Positions 47,742-59,337 of a stretch of DNA of 64,000 bases are shown one piece after another. The stretch lies in assembly GCA_030512295.1 (NCBI GenBank), contig JAULSR010000005.1, positions 1,178,001 through 1,242,000 of the forward strand, given 5' to 3'. A program made the position numbers and the translations under genes. The notes beneath the pieces were generated by a model. It had not been told where the DNA came from and did no database searches. It saw nothing but the letters and a program-made list of their open reading frames with translations. This DNA comes from Bombardia bombarda (Eukaryota > Ascomycota > Sordariomycetes > Sordariales > Lasiosphaeriaceae). Each line of letters begins with the position of its first letter. The stretch's first letter is position 1.

Positions 47742-49447
47742 ATGCCTCATCAGCGGCATCAGTCACGAACTCAAGCCGGACTCACGCCCTGGTCCGGCTT
47801 ATGTACCGTCATCCTCCTCCTAGCATTATCAACCCTTTTCCCCAGCGTCACGGCCCAAGAGAACCCAGACCTCGTCGCCTCACTCGACTATGGAACCTTC
47901 CAAGGCACCTACTCCAAGCAGTACAACATCTCCTACTGGCGCAAGATCCCCTTCGCCGCACCCCCTACCGGCGTCAACCGCTTCCGCGCCCCCCAGCCGC
48001 CACGCAACCTGACTAGCAGCGGCGTCTACAACTCCAACAAGGACTTTGACATGTGCCCCCAGCGGACCGTCAACGGCTCCGAAGACTGCCTCTACCTCGG
48101 CCTCTACTCGCGCCCCTGGAAACGCGGCCAGCCGCTCCGGCCCGTCGTCGTCTCCTTCTACGGCGGCGGCTTCATTCAGGGGTCCGCCTCCTTCACCGTC
48201 CCGCCCTCGGCCTACCCGCTCCTCAACGTCTCCGCCACCACCGACCTGCTCTTCGTCTTCCCCAACTACCGCACCAACGCCTTCGGCTTCCTGCCGGGAA
48301 AGGAGATCGTCGCGGACCCGCAGTCCGACACCAACCCGGGCCTGCTCGACCAGCGCGCCGCCATCCAGTGGGCCAACCGCCACGCCGCCCACTTCGGCGG
48401 CGACCCGCGCAACGTCACCATCTGGGGCCAGAGCGCCGGCGGCGGCAGCGTCGTCGCGCAGGCTATTGCTGACCAGAACTATGCGGGCGCCATCGGCGCC
48501 GGGCCTGTGTTCCAGAAGGCGCTGGCGAGCAGCCCGTACTGGCCCAAGACGTACGAGGCCACGGCGCCCGACGCACAGTGGATCTATGACACGTTGGTGA
48601 ACCGCACGGGGTGCGCGGGCAAGGCGAGTACGCTGGCGTGTCTGAAAGCGGTAGATGTGCAGGCCATCCGCGATGCGAGCGCGTACATCGCAGCGGCGAA
48701 TACGTACAATACCAGTTCGTACACGTGGAGCCCTGTCATCGATGGTAAGTTTCTACCGCGGAGGCTGTCAGAGGTAACCAAGACGAACGCGGAGTTTGGG
48801 TTTTCCATGTTTAATACGCACGAGGGCGAGACTTTTATCCCAGGTGGCATCTCAAGTGATGCGAAGTTCAACAACTTGTTGGCCGCCTTCCTGCCTGACT
48901 TGTCAGCTCGCGACCTCGACGCTATAAAGCAGCTGTATCCGCCCAACGGCTCGACCGAGACTCTGACGAGCTATGACACCGCCAGTGTACGAGCGGGGCT
49001 CGTTTATCGTGATGTGGTGCTGGCGTGCCCGGGGTACTTTTTGGCCGGTGCGTCGTCGGGAGGTGGATGGCTGGGAGAGTACAGCATCAGTCCGGCGAAG
49101 CATGCTAGCGATACATACTGGGTAGGCAAAACAAAGTCCTATGGGCAATTTAGTAACCAGAAAATGTTACTAACGGGAACATCAAAACACAGTGGAATCG
49201 AATCAACACAGCGCAGCAGACTGACCCCGCGCATTACAAAGGATATGCTGGCGCAATGGCATCCTTTTTCGTCACGGGGGATCCGAATGCACGGAAACTG
49301 ACCCCACCAGGAACACCGGGAGTCCCAGCTCTGAGCTCCAGCAAGGAGTTTGTGGTTGATGCCAATGGGTTTGCCACTGCCGAGCTCATACAGCTTAAGA
49401 AGCGCTGTGAGTTCTGGAGAAAGCTAGGTCCAAGCATTCCAGTATAA
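47742..49447 (+). CDS. Secreted type-B carboxylesterase/lipase (alpha/beta hydrolase)
   Basis: Two exons, 47742-49121 and 49193-49447, encode 544 residues. The N-terminus has a long polar stretch and then a hydrophobic core (TVILLLALSTLF) ending around VTAQENP, so a cleaved signal peptide of about 38 residues and secretion are likely. Type-B signatures are present: EDCLYL after the first Cys, and the nucleophile elbow WGQSAGGGS with Ser231. The likely acid is Glu361 in THEGETF. The catalytic His is probably in the segment around SPAKHASDTYW. The oxyanion-hole motif reads FYGGGF, where most members have HGGGF. Several N-x-S/T sites (for example NVSATT and NRTG) fit a glycoprotein. The 71-nt intron joins TYW to WNRINTAQQ. 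The substrate cannot be predicted. The stop lies 131 nt from the stop of the convergent aminopeptidase gene. Confidence 0.9.
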
Positions 49448-49578
49448 ATTCATTAAGTACTGTGTAAGATACATACCGAAATGTGCTTGGTCTTTCCCCC
49501 AGATAGGAAAAGGCCCAAGGACACACCTCTGAGCTATTATCCCGAGTAGTGCTGTCAAGAAACAGTATATGTACCAAG

Positions 49579-51059
49579 CTAGTCGATCGTGTCATCTCGC
49601 ATGCGGAAAAGCTGGCCGACAACTTCGTCCGTACGCGCTCTGACCGCGTTGTGATACATGCTGTTCGTCTCATATACTTGAATGCCCTTGACCATGCTGG
49701 CCGTTTCTCGGGCTAGCTCAAAGTCGACATACATGTCGTCAATAAAGCTGGCGGCGTACACGGGGACCTTGTTCTTCCGGAGCTGGTCTTCGTCGTAGAG
49801 GTCGTCCCACTCGTCATATTTTGCGAGGATATCGGCCGCCTCCTTCATCTGAGAAAGTTCGGGATATTCGTCAAAATGGAACGGGTAAACCATCTCGCCT
49901 GAGAAATACAGAGGCTCATCTTCACGCCCCTGTGCGTCAAAGGATGACGCTTCGTCGCCCAACCACACGAAGTTCTGCAACTCTTTGCCGACCCGGTAGG
50001 CGGCCCAGTTCGAAGCAACCCCCTTTTTGTAGCAATAGATCGCCTCATGCAGAATCGCGTATATCGGGTTGCCATCGAAGGGGACATGCTGCTCGACCAC
50101 ATTCAGTGCCCCGCGGGTGAAAAATCCGAACTGATCTAAATCCGTGGCCAACCTCAGAATCATAGCGTGCACCGAGTCGAAACCGCCGTGGCCTCCAAAT
50201 GCTGACCCGATGGTGAGAAGCCTTTTCGCAGTCAACACGCCCCCAGCCGGAAGAGAGATCTCTCCGCCCTTGGCAGTAATGTGTTGAACTGCCCGACGCA
50301 CATTGGCGACATCCTCGGGAAACTTGCGGTAATATGCCTGGTTCCGCTCGACAACCTTCTTGAAGGTAGCCCGATAGACCTCTTCGGCAGTTCGCTTAAC
50401 CGGGGCGAGACCGCCGGTCAGGAAAACCTCACGCAGACCCTGTGGATACTTGGATAGATACGTGAGAGACACAAAACCGCCGAACGACTGCCCAAAGATG
50501 CTCCACTTCTTCTTCTCGTCTGGGAAGTTGGCAGTGAGACACAGGCGCACAGCCTCGGCGTCGCGAACAATGCTGTCAGCGCGGAAGAGCTTGAGGTAGT
50601 CGGCCTGCTCCTGCGGGCCGCCTTCAGCGCGCAGGGCCTCGGCGTTGATGGGCGTGCTGGACCCAGTGCCGCGATAATCGAGGTAGAGAACCTGGTAGCC
50701 CCTGTTCAGCACGTAACGCGTCAGGGCGCTCTCCTGCGGCTCTCGGTTCCCAAAGCCCGGGCCTCCCTCGAGGTAGACGAAGTAGGGCTTCTTGTCCAAA
50801 CTGTCCAGGTCCGACTGGGACGGCGAGACAATGGGGCGCTCATGCTTGCGGACGCTGCGCCCAAAGAGCTTTAAGGTGCCGGCGGCGGGGTGGGCGTAGT
50901 TCTTGGGCACCTCGAAGAACAACTCGGTGACGTGTAGCTGGCCTATGGAGTTGTCTTGTCAAGAAGCGCTCTGTGCTGGTCATAGGGATGGTGGTCTGTC
51001 CTACCAGGGACTAGATGCGCCTTGCGGCTGATTAATCGAGCGGGCTGAAAGGCAGCCAT
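49579..51059 (-). CDS. Prolyl aminopeptidase / proline iminopeptidase (peptidase family S33)
   Basis: Two exons, 51059-51005 and 50942-49579, encode 472 residues. Enzymes of this family release N-terminal proline, or other small residues, from peptides. The N-terminal half is diagnostic. The oxyanion loop is YLEGGPGFGNREPQ, followed by VLYLDYRGTGSSTP. The nucleophile elbow is GQSFGGFVSL. Late in the protein, the segment VPVYAASFIDDMYVDFELA holds the likely catalytic Asp, and SMYHNAVRARTDEV holds the likely His. There is no signal peptide, so a cytosolic role in peptide turnover is probable. The first exon is only 55 nt (MAAFQPARLISRKAHLVPG) and joins in phase 1 across a 62-nt intron; without it the protein would start inside the fold. 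It is unusually close (131 nt) to the convergent carboxylesterase. Confidence 0.93.
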
Positions 51060-52039
51060 TGTCCCGCCGTCGTCGTCGCTCGTTGACTGAAGGCTCTCGG
51101 TCGAGGAGACGTGTTTTGGCCGTTCGGGTATTGGCGGGCCGAGTCGTCTGGTCATCTGGTGGAGGCAAGTCTGACCCCGCGTTGAGATGTGATGCTTACG
51201 GTCACCAAAGTAAATATATATCAAGTATAATCCATAAGCTTAGCGAATGCCTCTCTCTGTACTAGTAGTAATGCTAGGCGGTTGCATCGGTCGAGTATCG
51301 ATCAAGTCTAGGGTTTAAAGAAGGGACCGTATTGCCGGGGATCTATTGGAACCCCACCGGCAAGTCTGATTGATGGGCGGCCAAGAAGGGAAGTAGCATC
51401 CTGCTAACCAATAACCCAACCACTCGGAGTTCTGAACCAAATCACACAACTACGATATCATCGACCTTGCCAGATCATGAACGTTTTGTTTTCCTCCACG
51501 AAGAAGCAGTGACTTTTGGAGCTGTATACATAAATACACTGGGTATCAATATTGCACTGCCTGCCAATCGCACGCATCCCCATGACATCATTCAACCTCA
51601 TTAGTAGGTATTTTAGCTTAATCCGTCACAGAAGTCGGGATTATCAACGGTTGCCACGAGTCCTACCAAGCGAGAGAGACACAGGCTCTCATGAAGCTCG
51701 TGTACGTTCTCGACGTGTTGGTCTTTCATTTACAGATTTCGTGATTCTTCTACAGACTTGGCAAGGACCATGGTGGACCTTGGCGGTACGAGATACTTCA
51801 TTACAGGTTGCCTGGCCAGTGGCTTTTAGCGTGGCCGGAGCCGGTCAAACTTTACTGGCCTGGGCTCCATAGCTAGCGGGGAGCTGCAGCTTTGCTAAAA
51901 CTCGGCTGGCAACGGCGGGTGAAAGCCATTCCTCCTTCTACTAACAAAACCTTGGAACAAACCAAAGTGTCCGTTTGCCCACGGGCAGCTTTGTGCCGTC
52001 CTGGTTAAATCGCGAAACATCCCACATCTGATCAATGGG
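51060..52039. other. Intergenic region between divergent aminopeptidase and CP-motif genes
   Basis: About 980 nt containing both promoters. Frames are short and unremarkable. Apart from the minimal upstream frame at 52,035 I see nothing specific. Confidence 0.45.
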
Positions 52040-52043
52040 ATGA
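52035..52043 (+). promoter_or_regulatory. Minimal upstream ORF (Met-Gly-stop) overlapping the next start codon
   Basis: The sequence ATGGGATGA places a two-codon frame whose TGA overlaps the ATG of the next gene by two bases. If the mRNA leader includes it, ribosomes would have to re-initiate or leak past it, lowering translation of the main frame. The 5' end of the transcript is not known. Confidence 0.5.
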
Positions 52044-53859
52044 GCTACATACATTTGACCCAGACTCTGGCCGAGTCCTTCAGCGCTCTTGCGGATGAGG
52101 TGCAGTCATTGATCGATCGCAAAACCATACTGGAGCACAAGCTCCGGTATGCGCATGAACAAGTAAGAAAAAACGATTCCTTGTTTCGGGGAAGCCCTTT
52201 TGTCAGCAACAAGCCCCGTTGCGCTGCCCAAACACCACGACTTCGGTCGCATTCCATGATGATTTTTAGCTCTAGATCTGCCAGCTGTTTACAGTATGTG
52301 GAGACAACTTCTAATGTCTGATCGAATTCTTGCTTTCACACCGTTTATTGCACAAGAAACACTTTTGTAACCATGCTGACTGACCTCGAATTCTGGTTTA
52401 CTAGTTTCAATATCTTGCCGATAAATATGCGCCCGCCGTGCCCGAGGTATCCGAGGCTTTGACAAAGCTCCAGCTTCCTCCAGATCTGCGGTATCCCCCT
52501 GCGACTGCGACCTCGGCTGTTGTGCCTCTCCCCAAACGTGACCAGCCTGGCAGCACCCAACACCAGATTGCTTTAGTCATTAGAGAAGGGAGAAGAGCTG
52601 CGCAACAGCTTGTTGCTAACGTGGAGGATCTGAGCAAAGAGAGCGAATCGAGCAGCAGAGAAACGACGGCCTCGCCGGATGCCCAAGTGACAATGACCAC
52701 CATGTCGACGGTTCTCGAGCAAGATTTCACCGTCCAAGGCAGAAAGGGCCTCCTGGCCTGTCCATTTTCTCCCAAGACTAAAACACTTGAACCGCGACCC
52801 CCTCATAATGAACCTGTCGATGACTCGCAATACTTGGCGGGCACTGCAGTTGATCCCACACCCCACCAATCTTCTGACCCGATCTGTACCGCCCTGCTGG
52901 AGGAGATGGGAGGCTCAGTGCCAGCAACGGCTGCCACGGGCGCCTCAAAATGCCCGATCCGTTATCTCGATAAACACTCGCCGCAAGAGCTCGCTCACTA
53001 TGTCGAGACTCACAAGCACGAGATCCCTCGGAGTCATGAGGTCTGCGTCAGGCGCTACCAAAAGAGTGAAGAGCAGATAAGAAAGCTCGATGCGAAATAT
53101 GGAAACCTTGTCAGCATGATAAATGACCTGAGCCACCTACACCAGCCCATGTTGCCTTCAGCAGCGGCAGCGGCGGCAGCGGCAGAACACCCAGACGATG
53201 TGGATAGAGGCTCTCATAAGAGAGTTCAGAGCTGGGCCCAGGCTCTTACCGCCAGTAACCCAGACCTGCAAGAGACTGAGATGCCCGTAGATGAGGATCG
53301 TGAAAGCCACTTCGACCGTCCGTTGCGAGACGTGCGTTTGGGAGAGTCGCCGAGCCGACCCTGGGGCATCCAAGTGCCTCTAGGAGCCGGACCGGTCGAG
53401 GATGAAGACCTGCGCCGGCCCGAGTCGCCGTCTCCTGCGCCCGTGAGGATGCATAGTCCGTTGCGGGCGCCTAGAGATGATGAGCCACGAACGGCAGGGC
53501 CAGGACCAGGACCAGGTGCTGTTCGCAAATGCCCCTTCGATCACACCAAGCTGGGCCTTGGTTCATCGTTCCCTAAACTTGAAGAGGCCACGTCCAACAG
53601 AGAAGGCGGTGGAGGCGAAGGCGGCTTGGCTACGGAAACTGAGCGGCCCTTCACACCAGTAAAGAACCGGGTTCCATCACCATCTGCTGGTTTGCCGCGA
53701 CCGACGTTCGTGAACCCGACCGAGGTGCCGATGCCCAAGTCAGATAAGGCTGCTGGCCATCCTCCACCACAGATGGTTTTTAATATATCTGGGCCCGTGT
53801 TCATTGGATATCCCATGGAGCAGGCAATCCAGTTCTTGCAACGTTCTCAGGGACAATGA
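52040..53859 (+). CDS. Uncharacterised coiled-coil protein with three Cys-Pro motifs
   Basis: Two exons, 52040-52162 and 52405-53859, with a 242-nt intron, encode 525 residues. The first 60 residues (QTLAESFSALADEVQSLIDR) look like a helical coiled coil. A second helical block (HYVETHKHEIPRSHEVCVRR, then EEQIRKLDAKYGNLVSMI) lies at about 238-285 and looks like the conserved core. Three Cys-Pro dipeptides occur: Cys160 (LACPF), Cys224 (SKCPI) and Cys417 (RKCPFDHTK). The last fits the K/R-C-P-hydrophobic-D/H form of heme-regulatory motifs, such as those in fungal Hap1; SKCPI fits in part. A poly-Ala run near 295 and a long Pro/Gly/Glu-rich region suggest disorder. The C-terminus has another ordered-looking motif (MVFNISGPVFIGYPMEQAIQ). 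I do not recognise a named domain. Heme or redox sensing is inferred from motifs only. It converges with TVP38. Confidence 0.8.
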
Positions 53860-54463
53860 GCCGAGAGATACGGGAACGACTGCCATAATAATTACGCCGT
53901 TGTGTTGTTGTTTCGGTTTAGCGAGCATGTTTTGTTAATGGGTTTTATGAAAGCATCAAGGGGCAAATTTTGTGTTGTTTTTTTCCTGGGAATGGGAGCG
54001 AGGAGTTTAGCGGTGCGTAACAGCGACAGCGGTCAGGAATGGGATCAGAACCACTTCTGTGAAGTAATGGTGAATACGTCGACTTAATGACTGAAACAGA
54101 AAATACATGAGTCTAATATACACAGTTCGTATATATAATACCATTTAACTACCACTGTGTGACATGTGATGTTTGGGCTAACCCTATTGGTTCTTGCCTT
54201 CTAACTGATACATGGGGGAACAATAACTAACCAACCTGCCCGCTATAAAACCAAGGCAGGGCGAACCGACAGACGCTCCAGCCGAGAAAAGAAAAGAAGA
54301 AACAGCAAAGATAACGCCGCCGAATGCAACCATCTCAGCTGATAACCAGGTGCCTGCCAACCTCGCGTACCAGCTACAAATGCCTTTTTGTACATGCAAA
54401 TTTCTCTATGTATATATTCCAGAACAGTTCAAGCCCTCCGTGTCTCTCTATTCCATATAATTA
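53860..54463. other. Intergenic region between convergent CP-motif gene and TVP38
   Basis: About 600 nt between two stop codons, AT-rich near 54,100-54,180. It presumably holds both 3' UTRs. No gene was seen. Confidence 0.5.
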
Positions 54464-55826
54464 TTACCTCGTCCCATTCAGCTTCTTCGCGTCACCACCA
54501 TTATCCCCTCCCACGGCGGCCTCCTCGTCCCAGCTATCCCTGTACCCGGCGTCCGTGTCCCAGAGCGAGATGTCATCGTCGTCGTTCATCAGCGCCGCCA
54601 CGTCTGGGTCCATCATCAGCTGGCTGTTGCTGTTTCTCCTGCGACCGTCAAGGTCCTCGTCCTCGTCGTAGTCGTAGTTGTTGTTGTCGCCGGCGCCATC
54701 CGTGCTGAGGATGTCATCGCCTTCCTCGAGGGCGAGCTCGGCGGCGCGTGCCATGGTGCGGCGGTAGATCAGCAGGCTGACGCCGATGCCGATGATGATG
54801 CCGACGAAGATGCTGATGTAGTTTATGGCGCGGTCGGCGGGGCTCATGGTGTCGTCGCTGTTAACGAGGAGGGCTAGGCGGCTGCCGATGAAGACGTGGA
54901 CTGCTAGTTTGGGACTACATGGTCGAAAGGGTTAGTAAGTAACTGGATAGCCGGTATAGTACTCGGTAGAATAGTGAATGGGGTATAACTCACGTCGCCA
55001 ACGCTGTAGCCATCGCAAACGACCACGGCCTAATACTCGGCACCGTCGCCAGAAATCCATTGCTCAAGCTATACGGCAGCGGACACAGCCTAATCATAAC
55101 CAGCACCGCCACCCCATCTCTCCTCAGAACCTGCCCCAGCGCAACAAATCGCTTATCCGTGCCCACCAGCCGGTGCACATACCCCGAAAAGATGCCCCGA
55201 CTGGTAAAGAACGCAACCGTCGAGCCCGCCACCGTCGCCGACGCAACAATCGGCCACCCGCCCGGGAACCCATACACAAACCCCGCGATGCTAACCGTGG
55301 TCGAGTACCCAATCACCGGCGGGAACGACGTCATGAAGCACATGAGCCACAGGATCACCCACCCGCCCGGCAGCTCGCGCCACTGCTTGGCCACGGGCTG
55401 CAGCGCGGCAAAGATGCGGTGGCTGTAGACGAGGCCGACGACGGATAGGATGAAGACCGCGGCGCCGGCGAGCGCGAGCAGGCCTTGCTGCAGCGGGGTG
55501 AGCGACCAGAAGAAATCCCACGCTTTTTGCGAGACGGCGGTCGCGGTGGCGAGCAGGCGCTCCGTCCAGGGCTGGTCGGCTTGCTGCTGGGAGGCGAGCG
55601 AGCGGTTATACGGCGGGCGGGTTGAGAGGCGGCGCATTGAGGAGGTGGATGGGCCGCGGCCCCATGATGGCGGGGAGGCGGAGGCGGTGCGGTCTGGGCT
55701 GTCGGAGATGTCGGGGAAGGGGAGGGGCCGTTGTTGCGAGGATGAGTCGGAGGGGCGGGGGGAGGGGATCGGCGAGATGGAGAGCGCGGCGGCCGCGGAC
55801 CGGTAGTCTTCGTCTGCTGCGGGCAT
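54464..55826 (-). CDS. tvp38: Golgi membrane protein TVP38 (SNARE-associated/VTT domain, DedA-like)
   Basis: Two exons, 55826-54994 and 54914-54464, encode 427 residues. Tvp38 is a multi-pass Golgi protein of the VTT/DedA superfamily, thought to act in vesicle trafficking or lipid scrambling. Residues 1-105 are Ser/Pro-rich and cytosolic-looking. Membrane segments follow: LLALAGAAVFILSVVGLVYS, then WVILWLMCFMTSFPPVIGYS and SIAGFVYGFPGGWPIVASAT. The hallmark region MIRLCPLPYSLSNGFLATV and IRPWSFAMATALATPKLAVH carries the conserved reentrant loop residues. A final segment (ISIFVGIIIGIGVSLLIYRR) precedes an acidic C-terminal tail. The 79-nt intron lies inside the ATPKLAVH motif, so both exons are needed for the domain, and it has a TTACTAAC branch site. 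The start at MPAADEDYRS is the first ATG in frame that fits. Confidence 0.93.
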
Positions 55827-57006
55827 TGTTGCGTCGCGTCGTGGATGGTTTTGTGGTGTTGGTGTTGGGTATGGTATGGTATGTGATGGATGAAGTTCGA
55901 TCGGCCTGCCGTTCAGATAGGGGGAAAGAAGAATCAATGGGGACGATGATAACGAGGAGAGAATGCAAGAAAACGATAATCCGTTCACAAGAGACAATTC
56001 ATGGGGTACAGCAATTGCTACCTTGCCGTGGCCATTGAAACAATCTTCCCGATGTAGGTATTCCCAGACTGTCCGGGTTGTCGCGGTCGTGATGATGAGC
56101 AGCTTGTGGTTGTTCAATTCAGAATATTTTGTCCCGCCCTGTCTCCTTGACGTGGTGCTGCAGTGCTGCATGGGCTGTAGCCAGGGGTCGGGTCAGTCAG
56201 CTAAAGGCGAAACATGTCTGCTTCAGCCACAGGCGGAGAGCTTCAAGCCAACCTGCCTAGCGGGCCAACGCTACGAATTACCTACTGAAAAATGTATTCT
56301 TACAGAACAAGCATGGCACGGGCACGCAATTCTCGATTCTTTTATCGCCTGAAGCCGAAAGTCTAGGTACCTGATTTATGGAAATTAAGGTAGCGAGACA
56401 TTGGGAACATCCACATCCATGAATGTTTTCCAGACGAGCCAGGTTGCTTAACATTAGGTTACGAACCCGCTGATGGAAGAACGGTGTATGCACTTCTACT
56501 GATAGAGGCTGCTGTCCGGCTATATTCAGATGATATCCGACTTGGATGGAAAATACTTTAATAAAACGTTAGACGAAATACTTCCGGGCGTCAAAATGCC
56601 GCCTGCTTTTGTTTGATACTGTCAGGGGATGTAATTGATAGGTACACAGTATATTCGTGCACTACAGGTACCGTACCTGCCTGCAGGACAGGGGTAAGCT
56701 CAGTGCCTAACATGCAGCTTGGAGTCCCGACTCCACCAACAGTCGGGATCATTGATCTGCGGCATCGTCCAAGTTGCAACGCATCCATGTCCAGAGGCCA
56801 GACTCCAACTCTGAGCCTGGATATCGAAAACTATGCACCGGTTCGCTATTCTTCTCTATAAGAGAATGGAGAACTCGTCTGCAAGCGATATTTTGCTTTC
56901 TATTCTACCAGCTAATGCGCCAGCATCCTTCTGGCATGACGTCCCATGGTCCTTCGAGAAGGGTTCCCAGTCAGGGGCATCTTTCCGCCTTCCATCATCC
57001 GCCAGG
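55827..57006. other. Intergenic region between TVP38 and the CCCH/Smr gene
   Basis: About 1.2 kb upstream of TVP38 and downstream of the next minus-strand gene. Reading frames that look open here are antisense to or continuous with neighbouring non-coding DNA. No gene or RNA was recognised. Confidence 0.45.
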
Positions 57007-59337
57007 TCACCTAGCTCTATTCCCAGATGGACCCTTGGGAGGCTCCTTAAAGGCCGACGTGTCTCTGACAAGAAGCTTTACCTTGCCTTCTCCGATTTCG
57101 ACGCCCTGAGCAAGAATATCCACATCGTCCTTCCCCTCGTCATCCTTTCTAGCCAGAGTTATACCGTCCCGAGAGAGGGACCGGTCCCAGCTGCGGGCAT
57201 CTATACCCAGAATCCCACCCATGCTATTTCTGTCCCCAGGCACCGAGAACTCGCGATAGGCGTACCGCCATTCGTTCAAAAAGCCTCGCAGCGCCTTGCC
57301 CACTTTGTCCTTGCCATTCTTGCTGTGATGCCCTGTTCCGGTAATAGCATAAATCGGCCTGCCTTCTGCGCTATTATCCATCAGAATGTTCTCGAGATAC
57401 TCGACAGCTTCTTCTGGATGGAGGCCGTGCAGGTCAACATAAATCTCTGGGCAATTCGAAATATTCTTGTTGCGCTCCTCATAGAGCTGATGAGCCGCCT
57501 CGCGGTGCGCTTTCCTCATCAGATCGTTCTCACTTTGGCCACGTAGGCTCAACGCCTTTGCCGCCCGCGCATCATTGCGATTCCACGCTTGGGCAGCACT
57601 ACACTTTTTGTTAGTATTGACCATGTAGCTGAATGATATGCATCTGTGAGCGCTACTGACCTTTGTAAAAACTTGTTCCTGAGACCGCCATGCTTGATAG
57701 CTTCCTGGCGAGCCTTGAGATATGCCTTGTTGGCCTTCTCTCCAGTCTCAAGCCAGGGGATATGTTTAGGGTTTGGGATCGCCTGAGCTGCCGCACTATT
57801 CTCCCCGTTTCGGATGCTCATGGAGCTGCCATTTCGGCCAATCTTGCGGTCCTGCCGCGACGCTCCTGGAACCGGGGAAGGAGACATTTTAACAATGTCG
57901 GCCAGAGTACTGGGCGTAAAATTATCTTTGTGCGTATGGCCGTGACCACCCCGTTTGCCATGATGTTTCTTACTTTGCTTTGCCGAAGCAGCCCCCAGAG
58001 ATGGGAATGCGTCGGCGTCATCTGGCGAAGGGGCTGCAGGTGAACTTTCCTTCTGTTGTTGGTGGCGACTGCTTGGCCTCGACCGTGGACGTTCCCCAGC
58101 ATATCCATGGAACGGCTTGAAACCGGGCGGCGGTATTATTCCCACCGAAGGATGGCTCGTTGCGGCTGCAAATACTGGCAACTGTTCCGGGGTTCCGGGC
58201 TGCAGCGATGGAAAGCTGGCGTAGTCTTGAACGTTAACAGTTGCATTTTGGATTGGTGGCGTGCTGGAACCGTCAATGTGAAGCCGATTGACCAGATGTG
58301 CCGGGTCGTGAGAGAATATGCATGTGGTGCCGGCGAGGCAGTTGCCGGCGACCCAGTATCTAGAGTTATGTAAGCTTTGGCCTGACCTGATCTCAGAACC
58401 TACTCGTGACTTACTTGCAGATATGGTTGCTCAAGTCGTGGCTAAATCTACAGTCCGAACGCAGGCACTGCCCGGTTGATAGGAAGAACTTGCAAATGAT
58501 GCCCGACTTTTGATCTGCTGGGGTGGCAGGACGGGCGTCCGGAGTCATGGACTTGCCAATCACGACAACCTTGGCCTCTTCAGCCTGGGCAGCCAGTGCG
58601 AGGTTGTCCTGCATCTGCCCATCCATGATCGCAGCGACAGTAGCGCCAAGGTCATAGCCGTGCATAGCCAAGGCCGTACCAATCTCCTCGTCAGACTTAG
58701 TCTGGCCTAAGATTGACCTCAGCATGTCGTAGGGTGTCATGTCAGTCTGTTGCGAGGAAACAAACTCAGGAGCGGCGACATTCAGCCCGCTAGATCCCCC
58801 AACAGACGAGGTTACGCTGGCGGCGTCATCACTCACGAGCCAGTCTACGTTTTCCGACTGATACTCTTCAAACACCTCGGGCGACGGTGTGTCATCGTTG
58901 GCGAACTGGTAAGCGTTCAGACTCGGGCTATGCGGGACTGGAGTGGCAAAAGCCAGTCTCGGAGATGGCCGTGGGGAGCCGAAAGGAGAAGCCGTCACCG
59001 ACTTAGCCCGGCTGAAGTTCGAGGGGACGAATCCTGGCGGGGCAAGCGGGCTGACACCTAGCCGAGGAGAGCTTGAGAGCGGGGTCCCGGAGCCGCGCCA
59101 GGGAGCAGGAGACGGCCTTCGGCGTATATTTGGTCGGATAGGCGGCGGGGAGGCCGCGTTCCCACCTCCATCTCGATATCTCCACATTGCATCCAATATC
59201 ACATTGTCCAGCACTTCCCCAGTTAAGCTTGTCTTCTCCTTCAATAACTCCTCAAGCTTGTCCGTCTTCTCCTCATCCTCTAGGGTCGAGTCCTCGAGGA
59301 TGGGGAGGCATATTTCGTACGTTTCGTCGGAGACCAT
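57007..59337 (-). CDS. CUE-like / CCCH zinc-finger / Smr-domain protein
   Basis: Three exons, 59337-58415, 58359-57661 and 57598-57007, encode 737 residues. A CUE/UBA-like segment (DMLRSILGQTKSDEEIGTAL, then HGYDLGATVAAIMDG) lies near residues 200-235. Two CCCH fingers follow near 285-335, reading CKFFLSTGQCLRSDCRFSH and YWVAGNCLAGTTCIFSH; the first intron lies between them. The central part is low-complexity and includes DAFPSLG. The C-terminal Smr domain contains the DLHG signature (IYVDLHGLHPEEAVEYLE) and an ITGTGHHS loop, preceded by the helical DUF1771-like region (SAAQAWNRNDARAAKALS). Smr domains are nucleic-acid-binding and in some proteins cleave RNA; in yeast, Cue2 joins CUE and Smr domains and cuts mRNA at stalled ribosomes. 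This order suggests RNA surveillance or ribosome rescue, but that is inference. The introns are 55 and 62 nt, both in phase 2. Confidence 0.9.
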
